Notes under the pieces: model-generated
Told to the model about the DNA's origin: nothing
The model's input: the letters and a program-made list of their open reading frames with translations, nothing else
The model's database searches: none
NCBI GenBank assembly: GCA_963693365.1
Contig: CAVNZM010000014.1
Span: 1,984,001 to 2,048,000, forward strand
Length of the DNA: 64,000 nucleotides
From: Amoebidium appalachense
Lineage: Eukaryota; Ichthyosporea
Reading direction: 5' to 3'
Program-made: the position numbers and the translations under genes
Shown here: in pieces, positions 26,613-63,123 of the stretch
Layout of the letters: each line of letters begins with the position of its first letter
Position numbering within the stretch: position 1 is the first letter of the stretch

Positions 26613-27912
26613 ATGTCTTCGTTTGCACCCAAAAAATATGGCTTGCAGCTAAGAGGACCCACAGCAGCCGAAGGCCCCAAGAAACCAGCCCTCGGTGCAG
26701 CTGCAGTTTTTGGTGACGATGACAGTGATGATGGTGCCCCCCAAACGGTATGTTAGCTGTGTTTCATCTGGTTAGATTTAACGTAACTGCACATATTTGC
26801 GGTTTACCAGCAAACTGGCACACCCACGGGAATAGGCACTCATAGGCTGCAATGTGCATCTCCCACTCCATCCTTCTCCCCGCCTCCTACCCTATCTCTC
26901 TCTTGTTCTCTTGACGTACGTACCTCCCATATTCTCCCTTGCCCCTGCCCGCTGACTTGGCACCTACTACTTCCCCTCCCTCCCTCCCTCCCTCCCTCCC
27001 TCCCTCCCTCACTCACTCACTCCCTCCCTCCCTCCCTCACTCATTCACTCACTCACTCACTCCCTCCCACCCTCCCTTCCTTCCTCCTCTGTCCCTCTCT
27101 TGCTCCCTCCCTTCCTCCCTCCCTCCCTCCCTCCCTCCCTCCCTCCGTTATCCCCCCCCCCCCCCCCCGGCACCGCCCTCCCTCCCTTCCCCCCCCCCCC
27201 CCTCCCTCCCTTCCTCCCCCCCCCCTCCCTCCCTCCCTCCCTCCCTCCCCCCTCCGTCCGTCTTTCTCTCTCTCTCTCCCCTCTCCCCTTGTCTCTCCCT
27301 CCCCTCTCTCCCTCTCTCTCCCTTCCCCGTCTCCCCCCCTCCGTCTCTCTCTCACTCTCTCCCCCCTCCCCCCTCCCACTCCCTGCCCCCCCCCCCTCTC
27401 CCTCACTTCCTCTATCCCTCGCTCCCTCTCTCCCTCTCTATCTTTCTCCCGCTGCACATACCTCCCCTCTCTCTCCCTCCTCCCTCTCTCTCCCCCTCTC
27501 TTGCCCCCCTTCCCTCTCCCCGCCCCCCTCCCTCCCCCTCCCCCCCCCCCCCTCTCCCCCGCCCACCCCCACTCCCCCAGTCCCTCTTGCTCCCCAATCA
27601 CTCCATCCCTTACTCCCCTGCCCTTGCCTGCATAAGCAACCCTGCTCGTCTCTGATCAAGACGGGTGACCTACTCATGTTCAAGTGAAACAGTATCTGAG
27701 TTGGGTTTCGTTAACGAGGGGAATAGGTCGAAACTCGGGTACTGTGGATGACGTGGGCCCCCCCTGAGGATGGGCTCTGCTTATTATGCATACTCTTTAT
27801 GTATGGCTTGCATTCTGCATCGTGTTATCCGTTTGTTCTTGTGTACTTCGTACTTTTTGACGCATTCAAACCCCCCCCCCCCCCCCCCTCCCCCCCCCCC
27901 CCCCCCCCCCTC

Positions 27913-27943
<31 letters not shown>

Positions 27944-28454
27944 CACCACCAGAAAAATGGGAGGGAGGGGGGGAAGGACGAAGGGGAAGAAAAAGAAGTG
28001 GAGAAAAAGAAAAGAATTAATAAGAAAAGAAAAGAAAAGTGGGGCAATTCACATGCCCCCCTATCATTCCGCTTAGTGCTTTATCTTTCTTGTCTGAGGT
28101 AGTGCTTTCCATGAATCCCGGTTACCCCCCCCCCCCCCCCCCTTAACCTCCCCCCTCCGTCTCTCCTGCCCCCCCCCCCCCCCCCTCCACACCCCCTCCT
28201 CCCCCCCCAAAAAATAACCTTCCTCCCTCCCCTCCCCCCCCCCCCCAAAAAAAAACACCACCAACCCACCCACTTTCCCCGGGTGGCACCAGCCATATAT
28301 TCGCAAAAACCATTACTCTTCTTAACCCCCTCCTTCTGCCCCTACACCTACCCGCCTTCGTCCAATCCTCCTATCGATTATCATTTATGCAATAGGTATC
28401 GCAAGGATTAAACCATGTTTCCCTCCTCCTCCCTATCCCCCCCTCCTCCTCCCC

Positions 28455-28516
<62 letters not shown>

Positions 28517-28954
28517 ACCTCCTACACGCTCCTAGGGCTATCTCCCGCACCTTACCGCTACCTTTTAGACATGCCACACTGTTGATCTCTCGTTCATATG
28601 CCTACGCATGTTCTGATTTGTTTTGGGGGCAACAGGGGGCAAAAGGAAAGCCCATGGGGATATCGGGGATTGGAGTCAGCAAACAGAAGAAGCAGGTATG
28701 GTTGTCGTGAGCATAACACAGGTCACTGGTGTGTTGATAGTTTTTTGTTCGTTTCTTCGGGTGCGTGTGTGTACAAGTGTAAGTGACATGCACACATAAT
28801 GCGCGTGGACGCACACAGACACATACCCACACTGACACATCTACACGCAAGCACAAAAACACATACACATGCACAAACACATGAACAAACACACACACAC
28901 AGACCGGCACATACACGCGCACGCACACACATACACACGCACATATACATTCAA

Positions 28955-28994
<40 letters not shown>

Positions 28995-29353
28995 ACACGA
29001 AAATGCAAGAGTTCCCTGCAGCTTTCATTTGCTTTTGTTGGACCTGTTCAGACACTGCTTCTTGGGTATCCTAGTTTACGGAGACCTCTCAGAAATAATC
29101 GAGAATGAATTATATGTTATGTTGTCTTTGTAACTTTCTATGCTGTGTTTATTTTTGCATTCCCCCTCCCCCCCAAAAAAATAGAAAGAATAGGAAAGGA
29201 AAGAAAAACACTACCCTCCCCCCCCCCCCCCCCCCCCCCCCACCTTGCTTCCTTTCTCCCAGTTTGTTCTATCAGTCCCCATATTACCCATTTCCGATAA
29301 CACCAGATTCCCCCCTCCCCGCTTCCCCTCCTGCTCCCACACACGACACACAC

Positions 29354-29426
<73 letters not shown>

Positions 29427-29486
29427 CGCCTTTGTACATCCTACATCCTCTCCTTATTCTGAGCACCTGCTGAGAGCACATCCCCC

Positions 29487-29517
<31 letters not shown>

Positions 29518-30209
29518 AAAAAAAAAAAAAGGAAGGGAAAAAAGGAAAAAGGATACGCAAATTCAATCCTTAACCCACTCACATCCTGCACACAGGTGGA
29601 ATTGCAGCTGCAAAAAGCCATGGCAGAGGACCCATCTGTCTTCGAATACGACGAGGTTAGTTCACTCCTCTTCCCTACCTATTCCCGTCTTGGGTCTTTT
29701 GTCAATCAGTTCATCTATCAATTTTTTTGTTGTCAGGTCCACCCCCCCCCCTCCCTCCCTCCCCCTGGATTTGGCCCACACACAACTAACCCCCCGCTTG
29801 TCCCTCCTCTGCCCATTACGATCCTTCTCTCTGTCTCCCTCTCTCTCTTCCCACCCACGCCACCCCACCCACCCCCTTCCCCGCCACTACTTCAACCCCA
29901 ACCATCCCGACCTTCCTGTTCTTCCTCCTTTCGAGCTTTTACCCTCTTGCCCCCCCCCCCCCCCCCCCCCCCCCTTCCCCCCCTTCCCCCCCTCCCTGGC
30001 ATGCCTGTGCAAGCATTTTTCACCCCTTTACTTCGATATTTTGCTTTGAAGCCCATATCCAAATTTCTACTTTCTTTCTCCACATCTGACTTAATCTTCG
30101 TTTTTCACTGTGCAGGTGTATGACAATATGGCAGAGGCCAAGAATCAGGTCGAGGACGCTAAGAGGGAAGCAAACCGTGTGGCAAAAGCACAGGTGGGTG
30201 AATATTATC

Positions 30210-30241
<32 letters not shown>

Positions 30242-30625
30242 CCCGCCCTCCCAACACACACACACACACATGCACATGCACACACACACACACACACACA
30301 TCGCCACCACCACAACCACCACCCTCCCCCGGCCAGCCCCCCCCCCCCCCCCCCCCTCCTTCTCCAACCCCAACCCCCCTTCCCACCCCCCCCCCCCCCC
30401 CCCCCCCTCCCGGCCCTCCCGGCCCACCCCCCCCCCCCCCTCCCCCTGAGGATGGCTCTGTTCATCGTGCATACTCTTTGTGTGGTGGGCACTCTGCATC
30501 ATGTTTTGCTTGTTATGAACGTGTGCTTCGTACTCCATATAGCATCCCTCCCCCCCCTCCCCCCCCCCCCCCCCCCCCCCGCCTTCCCTCCCCGGACACA
30601 CACACACACATGCGCACACACCCAC

Positions 30626-30657
<32 letters not shown>

Positions 30658-32671
30658 CACCCCTCTTCCCCCCTCCCCCCCGCCTTTTTTTCTTCCCCGC
30701 TTTCCATTGCTCTCTCTCCCTGAACTGACGCCTTCATTCCCCACCCACCTGCAGCCGAAATACATCAACGCGCTTTTAAAAGCAACGGAGACACGGAAGG
30801 TGGAACACGAAAGAAGGATAGAGAAGATGATCAAGAAAGAGAGAGAGGCCGAGGGAGACCAGTTTGCTGACAAGGAGGCCTTCGTCACCTCTGCGTATCC
30901 GCTCATTCATGCGTGTTTGAACATTGTTTTTCTTTCTTTCTTCTTTCTTTTTTTTTTTCTTTTTTTTTTTCTTTTGTTTTGCTTTGATTTGATTTGGTTT
31001 GGTTTTGTTGTTGGTGGTTGGGGTGGGGGTGTTGGTGGTGTTCTTGTTGTTGTCTCTTACCTTATTTTCTGTTCGTTTTTCTTTCTCTCTCTCTCTCCCT
31101 CTCTCCTTCCCTCTCTCCCTCCCTCCCTCCCTCCCTCCATCCCTCCCTCCCTCCCTCCCCTCTCTCTCTCTCTCTCTTTATCTCTCTCTCTCTCTCTCTC
31201 TCCCCCCCCCCCCCCCTTTTTTTTTGTGGGGGGGTAAATGTTGCATGCTTGTTGAACTGAGTTCCCTGTTTTATTCACCGCCACCTTAACACACACGCAC
31301 ACTCTCACACTTACATACTTGCTCACACACTCTCCCCCTTACCTACACACACACATGCTTTCGTAGTGCAGTGTGGTGTGTTGTCGTCGGGAGTTTCTAC
31401 CCGTTATTTTTCATTTCCTTGGATGTGAAATATGTAGGGGAGGAAGGTTGTTATGTTCTGTGCATGATGTGGTTGTTTCTCCTTGACTCTGGGCACAGCT
31501 ACAAGCAGAAAATGTTGGAGATGCAGAAGATCGAGGAGGAGGAGAGGAGGCAGGCCGCACGGGAAGGTGTGTGGGTGTGTGTGTTTGGGGGGGGGGGGAA
31601 GGGGGGTTGGAGGGGTGGGTGGGGGGAGGGGGGAGGGGGGGATGTGTGGGGTTGGTTGGGGGTCTACGTGCGTACGTGTGCGTGCACGCGTGCGTGTGTG
31701 CCATGCGCCAGGCGTGTTTTATTTTTTTGTTGATCTGGGGGGGGAAAGGGGCTGGGGTGTGGTGGTGGTGGGGGGGGGGGGGGGGGAGGGGGGGGGGGGG
31801 GGGGGGGGAGGGGGGATGCAGGGACGGGGTCTGGGCTGAGGGAATACGTCCAAAGCTTTTTTTGTACGTGTTGGCAGTTGGGTGAGTAGGGGGAGGAAAG
31901 GGGGGGGGGGGGGGGGGGATGGGGGGAGAGGGGGGGGGGGGGAGGGGGGCTGAGATTGTGGCAAATACTGAACCTCCCCCTCCCCCTCCCCCTCCCCCCC
32001 CCCCCCCCCCCCCTCCCCCTTCTTTCTCCCAGCTGCCGAAGACGTGACCAAGCAGTCCGACATGATGGGATTCTACCGCAATCTGCTGACAAAGAACGTG
32101 GCAATGGGAGGGACCGAGGAGGATGAAAAGAAAAGGAAAACACAACAACTGGAAAAACACAATGCAGATTTGGCAGAGAAAGAGAGAAAACAGGCACCAC
32201 CACCACACGAGGATAGGGAGAAAGAGAGGGAAACAGGGAGGCAAAACGATGGTAAAATTGATAAGGGTAGAGTTCCAAGTGGGGATGAGGAAAAGGGAGG
32301 TAGTAGGGAAAGGAGAGAGAAATCACATGAAAGCGGAAGCGATCGTGAAAGAACAAAAGAGAAATCGCGTTCAGAGGGAAGGAGCGAGGATGAAGGGAGA
32401 GGGAAGAGAGAAGGGGAGAGAAAGTCGGAGGGGAGAAGCGAGGGAGAGGGGAAGGGGAAGAGAGAGGTGTCACAAAAGGGAGAGAGAAGAGAGGAGGGGA
32501 AGAGCGACGGAGAGGGGGAGGGGGAAAAGAGAGGCGGAGAAAGAGGAGGAGGATAAAAGGAAGTATGCTCGAAGGAACGATGAAGATGCCGTGGCTGCTG
32601 CAAGGGCAAAAGCGTTGGCGAGAAGGGCGGCAAGAAAGACTCCGGGTGCTTTGGTGCAGGGGGACGATTAA
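26613..32671 (+). CDS. NSRP1: NSRP1 (CCDC55) homologue, nuclear speckle splicing regulatory protein, 7 exons
   Basis: Homologue of the nuclear speckle-associated protein that modulates alternative splicing in animals. Exons: 26613-26747, 28636-28695, 29596-29655, 30116-30193, 30755-30894, 31499-31566, 32033-32671. Introns are GT-AG and phases agree up to exon 7. Family landmarks: KYGLQL near the N-terminus, VFGDDDSDD, QLQKAMAEDPSVFEYDE, PKYINALLKATETRK, the strongly conserved DKEAFVTSAYKQKM spanning exons 5/6, EDVTKQSDMMGFYRNLL, then a long Arg/Glu/Lys/Ser-rich tail and the conserved C-terminal RKYARRNDEDAV..ARAKALARR. The first part of exon 7 is in a frame that stops at 32556 (354 residues). 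The conserved C-terminus lies one base over, ending at 32671 (392 residues if one extra base is discounted). Either a G-run indel or an unrecognised small intron (for example from GTAAAA at 32252) reconciles them. The early exons 1-3 are the least certain. Confidence 0.87.
26940..27600. repeat. Pyrimidine-rich (CCCT/CTCC)n tract in NSRP1 intron 1
   Basis: More than 600 bp of almost pure C and T with many CCCT tetranucleotides, between NSRP1 exons 1 and 2. Translated frames here are artefacts of composition. Confidence 0.9.
27717..27870 (+). repeat. Repeat family A, near-full copy, in NSRP1 intron 1
   Basis: About 154 bp from AGGGGAATAGGTCGAAACTC through CTGAGGATGGGCTCTG, TTATTATGCATACTC and GTGTACTTCGTACTTT to CGCATTCAAA, immediately followed by a long poly(C)/CT tract. 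It is nearly identical to the copy at 54835-54989, about 27 kb away. No coding capacity; it looks like a short interspersed element. Confidence 0.85.
30446..30547 (+). repeat. Diverged repeat family A copy in NSRP1 intron 4
   Basis: CTGAGGATGGCTCTGTTCAT, TGCATACTCTTTGTG and GCTTCGTACTCC follow the order of family A; long C runs lie on both sides. Confidence 0.65.
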
Positions 32672-32843
32672 ATATTTAGTGGAGAGTAATTTAAAAGTTG
32701 AACGTTGATTGGTTGATTAATTTTTCTTTTGGGGGGCGGAAAGAAAGAAATAGCACATCATAATGGACCAGGTTGCTAAGTATGGTTCTTGGTGCATTTT
32801 TTTCAGGGATGTCTTTGCGGTTTGACCCTTGTATGCTGTTGGT

Positions 32844-32883
<40 letters not shown>

Positions 32884-32921
32884 GTATCGTGATGTACATA
32901 TGAACATAAATATGCACATAT

Positions 32922-33012
<91 letters not shown>

Positions 33013-33072
33013 TGTGTGTGCGTGTGTGCTGTCTACTAAAGTATTCCGGTTTTAAGTGTATATGCATGAAAA

Positions 33073-33108
<36 letters not shown>

Positions 33109-33224
33109 TCAAGGTGACCGTGCAACGAGTAGTAATACCGTCGGTATAATACTGTTTTTATCAAATGCTACAGTCGAATGTCATTAAAAAACTCTGTCTC
33201 CAGAGTCTCAATGTCATTTATCTA

Positions 33225-33267
<43 letters not shown>

Positions 33268-33352
33268 ACACACACCACCACCACCACCACACACACACAC
33301 ACACACAAACACAATTTTTTTAACACAAACCGGGGGGAGAGAGTTGCATAAG

Positions 33353-33399
<47 letters not shown>

Positions 33400-34492
33400 C
33401 CCCTGTCTCACGGGAAAGGTGGGCTTGGGGGAAAAGGGAGTGGGGTGATACGTTTCCCCGGGCCACGACCATCATCACCGGGCCACTCTCCCCGGCAACT
33501 TCACAGTGAAAGTCACACACACACACACACACACACGCATGGCCGTACTCTCACGTGTACGTTCATACGCACGCACACGCACACAGACGTGCGCACATGT
33601 ACAAATGCGTCAAGCTGCCGGACTCCCCGGGGTCGGTGCCTCCCACCCGGAGCATGGGTGGCTAACTAGTCACATCGCGGGGCAAACCAAGTTGAATGAA
33701 ACTTTCTCTATGTAACAGCTTCGCCCGGAATTTATAGCCATATGCGGTTATTTAAATATTTTGCTCGCCGTAGCCAATCAGAACTTGCTGACGAATGTAA
33801 ACAAACAAACGTCCTCCAACCCGCATCACACCGCACACGCATCAGCGAAGCGTGCGCCCGGTGCATGCTAAAGCTCATATGCACGCCGCTCAGCTGAGGC
33901 AACCACGATATCAGTTGGTAGTGGTGTTTCGTGTCAGGAATTCACACACGCTTATATGAGCTGATGTTTTGCTCATGGAAAGACACGGGCACAAACAAAA
34001 GCGAAAGAGGAATTCATTGTTGTTGAAGTGATACAAAACACAGCCTCTAGCTAGCCCGGAGGGTTTGTTACAGAATTCAAGCTGAGTTCAGTGAACTGCA
34101 CCTGTTTAGAGGTGAGTGCATGAAAGTTGTTGGATTTTTGGGCGAACTAGGACTGAAAAGTAATATCTTTGTGATTTTGAGTCTTTGTACACCGAAAAGT
34201 GTAGCCCAATGTCTCTATGTGCACATGTTACAACGAAGTAACCTAGGCTAAGCTCAGCTTGTGCTTTAAATTTCAACCAAGAGTTTAATTGTGTCTCTGT
34301 TTCACTACTGGCTTTTGCTCGTTCTATTCTATCGCATTTTACAGAACGAAGATTCGTTGCCGAGCAGGTAGGTGTGTGGGGGCATTGAGTTTACGAAATC
34401 TCTTTAAGGATAAAGGGGGAAGGCAAGTGTGGGGAAGAGATTTGAGCTTTCTCTCAGAGTCTGTTTGGTGGTGGTGGTGGTGGTGTTTTTTT

Positions 34493-34539
<47 letters not shown>

Positions 34540-35023
34540 CGAATTCTCACATTTTTTTTTACTCGTGGCTACTGTTTGTTTCCTTTTCCTTCCATTTTCT
34601 TATTGTCTTTTTCCTCGGGTCGGGAGAGTCAGGGGATGAGATTCTTTATCTACGTATTCGGTACTGTTAGGATTTTTTGGTGCCTGTTTTTCATCGTTTG
34701 CAGTTTTTTTGTCTTCGTTGTACTGAGGGCTCATTGAGAAAATGGAAAAATAACTCCCTCTCCCCCCTCCCCCCCCTCCCCCCCCCCTTTCCCTGCATTC
34801 CCCATCAATCTTTTCGGTCTAGAAATGTGCACAAATAGCTTTCGGGAAACAGCAGGGGCCGATACATCTAACAAACCCCCCCCCCCCCCCCCCCCCTTCC
34901 TCCCCCTTCCCCCCTCTCCCCCCCCCCCCCCCCCCCCACCCCCCACCCCCCCCACCCCCCACCCCCATCCGCCCCACCCACCCACCCACCCCCCACCCTC
35001 TTTATCCCCTTCAGCCACACACA

Positions 35024-35054
<31 letters not shown>

Positions 35055-35070
35055 GCGCAAAAGCAGCATC
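32672..35070. promoter_or_regulatory. Intergenic region upstream of the hydrophilic-protein gene
   Basis: Holds a T run then a (GT)n array (32922-33011), a poly(G) run (33077-33106), poly(C) runs (33227-33267 and 33357-33397) and a CA-rich stretch. A CCAAT box in context AGCCAATCAG lies at 33772-33781. Farther on, AGAG|GTGAGTGC at 34111/34112 is a good splice donor and GCAAAAGCAG ends at 35066, four bases before the ATG. A spliced 5' UTR (intron 34112-35066) is therefore plausible, with the promoter near 33.7-34.0 kb. No separate coding gene is seen. Confidence 0.5.
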
Positions 35071-35416
35071 ATGTCCGACATTGGCAAGCCGGAGGAGAAC
35101 CGCTACCTGCCCGGGCAGGGCTACAGCCGCATGGAGGGGGGCACAGGCACGACCACAGCAGACATGAAGGAACGCGTGGCTGACCAGATGGAGTCTGGAA
35201 ATGTGGACGGGGTTTGAACCCCCCCCCCCCCCCCCTCCTCCTACCCACCCCCTCTTCCCCCCCCCCCCCCCCCTTCCTCCCGCCCCCGCCGCCCCCCCTC
35301 CCTTCCCCGGGGAAGGCGGCTTTGTTTTCTCTAGATCTTGTTTCCTCCCCCCCCCCCCCCCCCCCCCTTCCCTCCCCTCCCCCCCCCCCCCCCCCACACA
35401 CACACACCCCCCCCCC

Positions 35417-35465
<49 letters not shown>

Positions 35466-35624
35466 GCACACACGCCACTGCCACCACCACCCCTTTCACA
35501 GACCACCTGATTTTTTGCCCACCCACACCGGGGGTCCCTCAGGCCTCACTTGGGACCATTCCCACAACCAACCCCTTATACCTATTCATTCCGAAGGCTT
35601 TCCGTTTTGTTTTTTTGTTTTTTT

Positions 35625-35674
<50 letters not shown>

Positions 35675-35739
35675 ACAAAAAAAACAAAACAAAACAAAAA
35701 ACACAAATCTCTTGCCTTTTCTCGCTGTCTTCTCCTTAT

Positions 35740-35772
<33 letters not shown>

Positions 35773-36030
35773 TTCCCCCCCCTCCCCTACAACCAACCAA
35801 CCAACCAACCAACCCAAAAAATAAACTAGAAAAAAGAAAAAAGAAAAAAGAAAAAAAAAAAGGAAAAAAAGAAAGTGAAAACGTTCCACACACAAAGGCA
35901 GTGGTGGGGAGCACATTTTTGTTTCCGACAGTACTACCCTCCCCCCTCCTCCCTCCTTCTCCCGCCACCCCCTTTCTCCCCCCCCCCCCCCCCAACACAC
36001 ACACACCCACCCCCTCCCCCCCCCATCCCC

Positions 36031-36086
<56 letters not shown>

Positions 36087-37060
36087 ACACACGCACATCA
36101 GCGCAACCCCGGGCTGTACGAGTACACCAAGAACAGTCTTCATGCGTGGGCAGAGGGTCACGGTCTTGCCGACCCCAAAAAGGGTCAAGAGATGAGGGAC
36201 CGTGACATCCCCCCCCCACGCCATTGACCCCCGCCACGTTTTTGGGCCCCTTCAGCCTGGCAGCTCCCGCTCAGTCAACGAGCTCAAGGGGGATCCTACT
36301 GGTGAGACTTTGGGGGGTTCTACGGGTACGGGTGGGTATGGGGGGAAGGTGGACGGGACCACGGCGTATCCGTCAGAGTATGGACCGGAGGGGATGGGGG
36401 GAAGGCGCTATGTGGGCACACAGGGAGTGGAGGGCAGCATGGGTCCCAAAGCATCTGCACAGGTACACCGTAATACCCTTATCCCCCTGCCTCCCCCTCC
36501 CCCCGGGGCCCTCTCCCCTCCCCCCCCCCTTAAAAAAAAAAAAAAAAAAGGAAAGGAAAAAAAAAAATAAAGAAAAAGGAAAAAAGGGAAAAAAAACTTG
36601 GAAAAAAACAAAACAAAAGCTTTCGCCTGCTTTTCTCTTCCCTCCCCCCCCCCCCCCCCCCCCCCTCCCCCTCCCCCCCCCCCCCCCCCCCCCCCCTCCA
36701 CACACATTTTCTCTGCCAAAGATCCTGTCACACTTCGCCATCAGAGTGTCTCATATCAGATAGATTGATAAGTCATTTGATTTGAATCTTTTTTTGTAAA
36801 TTCTTATTCAGTACCGCTTCTAGTGGTGGGTCCCAGCCCCATGGGACCTATATACCTACGTTCTAGACTGAGCCCGTCAGACATACATGGCAGAACGAAC
36901 GGACTATACTATTTACACAGGATAAGGTGGGGTTGGATTCTAGCTGGCTGAGGTGTAGCTTGGGGGGAGTTAGAATATCGATAAATTAAATTCCCTTTAA
37001 CCTTTTTTTTTCTGTGTTGGGAACTGGTGTGTGTGTGTGTGTGTGGGTGTACACGTGTGT

Positions 37061-37091
<31 letters not shown>

Positions 37092-37330
37092 GGGGGGGGC
37101 ATAGGGAAGGTGGGAAGGGGAAGCGGGGGAGTGTATCTAATTCATGGAATTTGCAGCTGCACGAGTGGGGCGAAAAGGCACGTGAGATGATGCACGAGGT
37201 GGGGGCTACCTTTGGTCTTACTACCGGCAAGCCTGCAGACGCAGCTGGTGGCATGGAGGGGGGAGAGAAGGGCAAAGGAAACGCCGATCCGTCTGATGAA
37301 CTGATTGAACAGACTGGCCTCTTTTTGTGA
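35071..37330 (+). CDS. Unrecognised small hydrophilic, Gly-rich protein
   Basis: Not recognised. Coding segments: 35071-35211, 36102-36462 and 37157-37330, with GT-AG boundaries in phase 0 (ends GGG|GTTTGA, starts CAG|CGC; ends CAG|GTACAC, starts CAG|CTG). The product would be about 224 residues, starting MSDIGKPEENRYLPGQGYSR, rich in Gly, Thr, Glu and Lys, with no signal peptide or membrane segment. Two helical pieces look related: NPGLYEYTKNSLHAWAEGHG and LHEWGEKAREMMHEVGATFG. The composition and MKERVADQMESG-type helices recall late-embryogenesis-abundant-like stress proteins, but this is only an impression. The middle segment changes frame at a run of nine C residues (36209-36217); eight would keep one frame reading IPPHAIDPRHVFGPLQPG. 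The alternative is a very short intron (GT at 36184 or 36202 to AG at 36273-36274). Confidence 0.6.
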
Positions 37331-38547
37331 AGTTTTTTTGCATGGTCGGAGGTTTTAGGCTCAACTACATACTGCTTATATGATACACGTTTTAGATGTA
37401 TACAACAATTCGATTTGAGGTTTGAATTTGAACTTACACTCGAGTGTGCAAAGTTGGCACATACTGTATATAGAGTTCGCTTGTGGGGCCGGTACCCAAC
37501 CCAATGACGATGGTGAAAGGTCCATTCACCAATAAAACGGTACAAATTTACTCCACGGCTTGCCTTGGAAGTTGTGTGGGCTTATTGTTGCAACTTAAGG
37601 TACCTCATAATGAAGCTCAGGTCTCTAGCTTCAATACTGTGCGCATTCTGCAATAGTGAATTTCCTCCGCATCGAGATCACCATTAAATGTGTATTTTTT
37701 CCTACTGGGCACTCGTTCTGCAGCCTGAGCTGCATGGCTGTGTAGGCCCCCTAATTATAACGTAGACCGCAATCTATGTACTCAATAGGTGTGTGTTAGT
37801 TGAGTGTATGTTTTAGCTCGAGTAGGGCTAATTAGCGTGAACGTGTAACAAATCTGAGTGGTTAGCTTTGTTTTCCCCAAGAATATGCTACTACTATATA
37901 GCGGGCGCATCGTGACTTGTGCGAGAGGCGGGTTGGTGGGGTTTTGACCATCTGACGCAGTGTCTTTGGTAGCGTACAAAGAAAAATAATAAAAAAATAC
38001 ATACGAGCTTTTGGTCTCGCAGAGTGACGATAAACCAGTGGGGTAGGTCGTGCTGTTCCATTTAAAAGTTACGTAATCATGCGAATGCGAGCCGGTGATT
38101 GGTCAGAATGGTATCACCAAATATGGCAGGTAATTGTCCAATAAGGTCTATCAGCCTTCGATCTGATCAAAAGCACCAAGCAACGGGCAAACCTCGGGAA
38201 TCTTGAAGCAGATGCAAAACACTTTGACGCAACGAAAGGAAAACTTACACTTTAGTCACCTATGAACCTATGTTATTAGTTACTGAAGTAAACCATTCTC
38301 ACGATAGAGAAAGAAATGCACTTGTATACACTTGTTTCCAAATAGGGACCGGTTGTGATTTTAGGTGGCGGTTACTGTAGGTGGGAGACTCGACAAGACA
38401 TCGTTACCACTTTTTAGTAGAGTGTTTTAGGCCATGCAGAACACAAAGGTGGTCAGATCCAACATTCAGAAACTAGAGAACTTTCGGGACATGGCTGTTT
38501 GACCACCACATAACACCATAACTATTAAAATAACCACACAACCGATA
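37331..38547. promoter_or_regulatory. Intergenic region upstream of PIG-N
   Basis: Unique-looking AT-rich sequence, almost free of microsatellites, which is unusual for this window. TTACGTAATC at 38070-38079 and a reverse CCAAT motif (GATTGGTCAG) near 38098-38107 lie about 450 bases before the PIG-N start and are candidate promoter elements. No gene is visible. Confidence 0.5.
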
Positions 38548-62001
<23,454 letters not shown>

Positions 62002-62157
62002 TCAATTGTCATTACATTATCTTCTTCCACCCCCCCCCCCCCCCCCTCCCCCCTCCCCCCACCCCCCCTCACACACACGCGCGCGCGGGCGCACCCACCC
62101 ACCCACCCTTTTTTTCCCCCTTGCATCTGTCTTCCCCCCGCCCCCCCTCCCCCCCCC

Positions 62158-62188
<31 letters not shown>

Positions 62189-62334
62189 GAAATGACTGTC
62201 TTTTTGGTGTGTGTATTATGGTTTAGCACTTGGCACTCTCTTATGATGTGTAGCAATTTTCTATTTTGACTTCGGTTATGCCTGCGACAATGATGGTAGT
62301 TTCGTATTGTATGCTCTGTACGTACACGTAGGAT

Positions 62335-62365
<31 letters not shown>

Positions 62366-63041
62366 ACACACGTGCACTCACATGCACATACACGCGTGGG
62401 TACACATATACACACACACACGACTCATACACACACGTACACACACACCACACGTACACAACACATATACGCACACCCACACACACGCACGTGCGCGTGC
62501 GCGCACCAAACACCCAAACCGACAATTTATAAGAAGTGGAATTTGATCCATGTGCTTGCATGCACGAACGTACACACACACACACCGATATGGGTACACG
62601 TGATCAACACACACGTGGTGCTAGTAGCTAATCTATAAACAAATCATCATAGCTTTGTATCACGATTCTGCGTGTTTTTTTTTTTTTTTTGGTTTGTTTT
62701 GTTTCACTCCAGTGTGTAGATCAGTTCTTGTTTGTGAGGCGAAGTAAGAGAAATCCGTTGTATCGCGAGAATGTATGAATGACAGTTTTAACAGTATTTG
62801 GACGGAAAGTAGCTTTAAAATTAAGGCTTAAAAACGTATCTGGATACTGGTTCTCATTCCTAACTGATAGCAAATTCGGTATAGTGTCCCTCTGCGGACA
62901 TGCGGAATAAAAATGTGCATCTTCAAAGATTTTATTGGGATACTCGATCTCGAGCTCCGAATATTGTACATGGGTGCACATTAGGTAGAATGATATTTGA
63001 CGATGTGTGCATGATCGGCACGGAATTTTGCATTCTGTGCT

Positions 63042-63123
<82 letters not shown>

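Noticed and set aside
26939-27687. Proline/serine/leucine-rich open frames of nearly 240 codons
   Set aside because: They come from a CCCT-type pyrimidine tract within NSRP1 intron 1, and overlapping frames are equally open.
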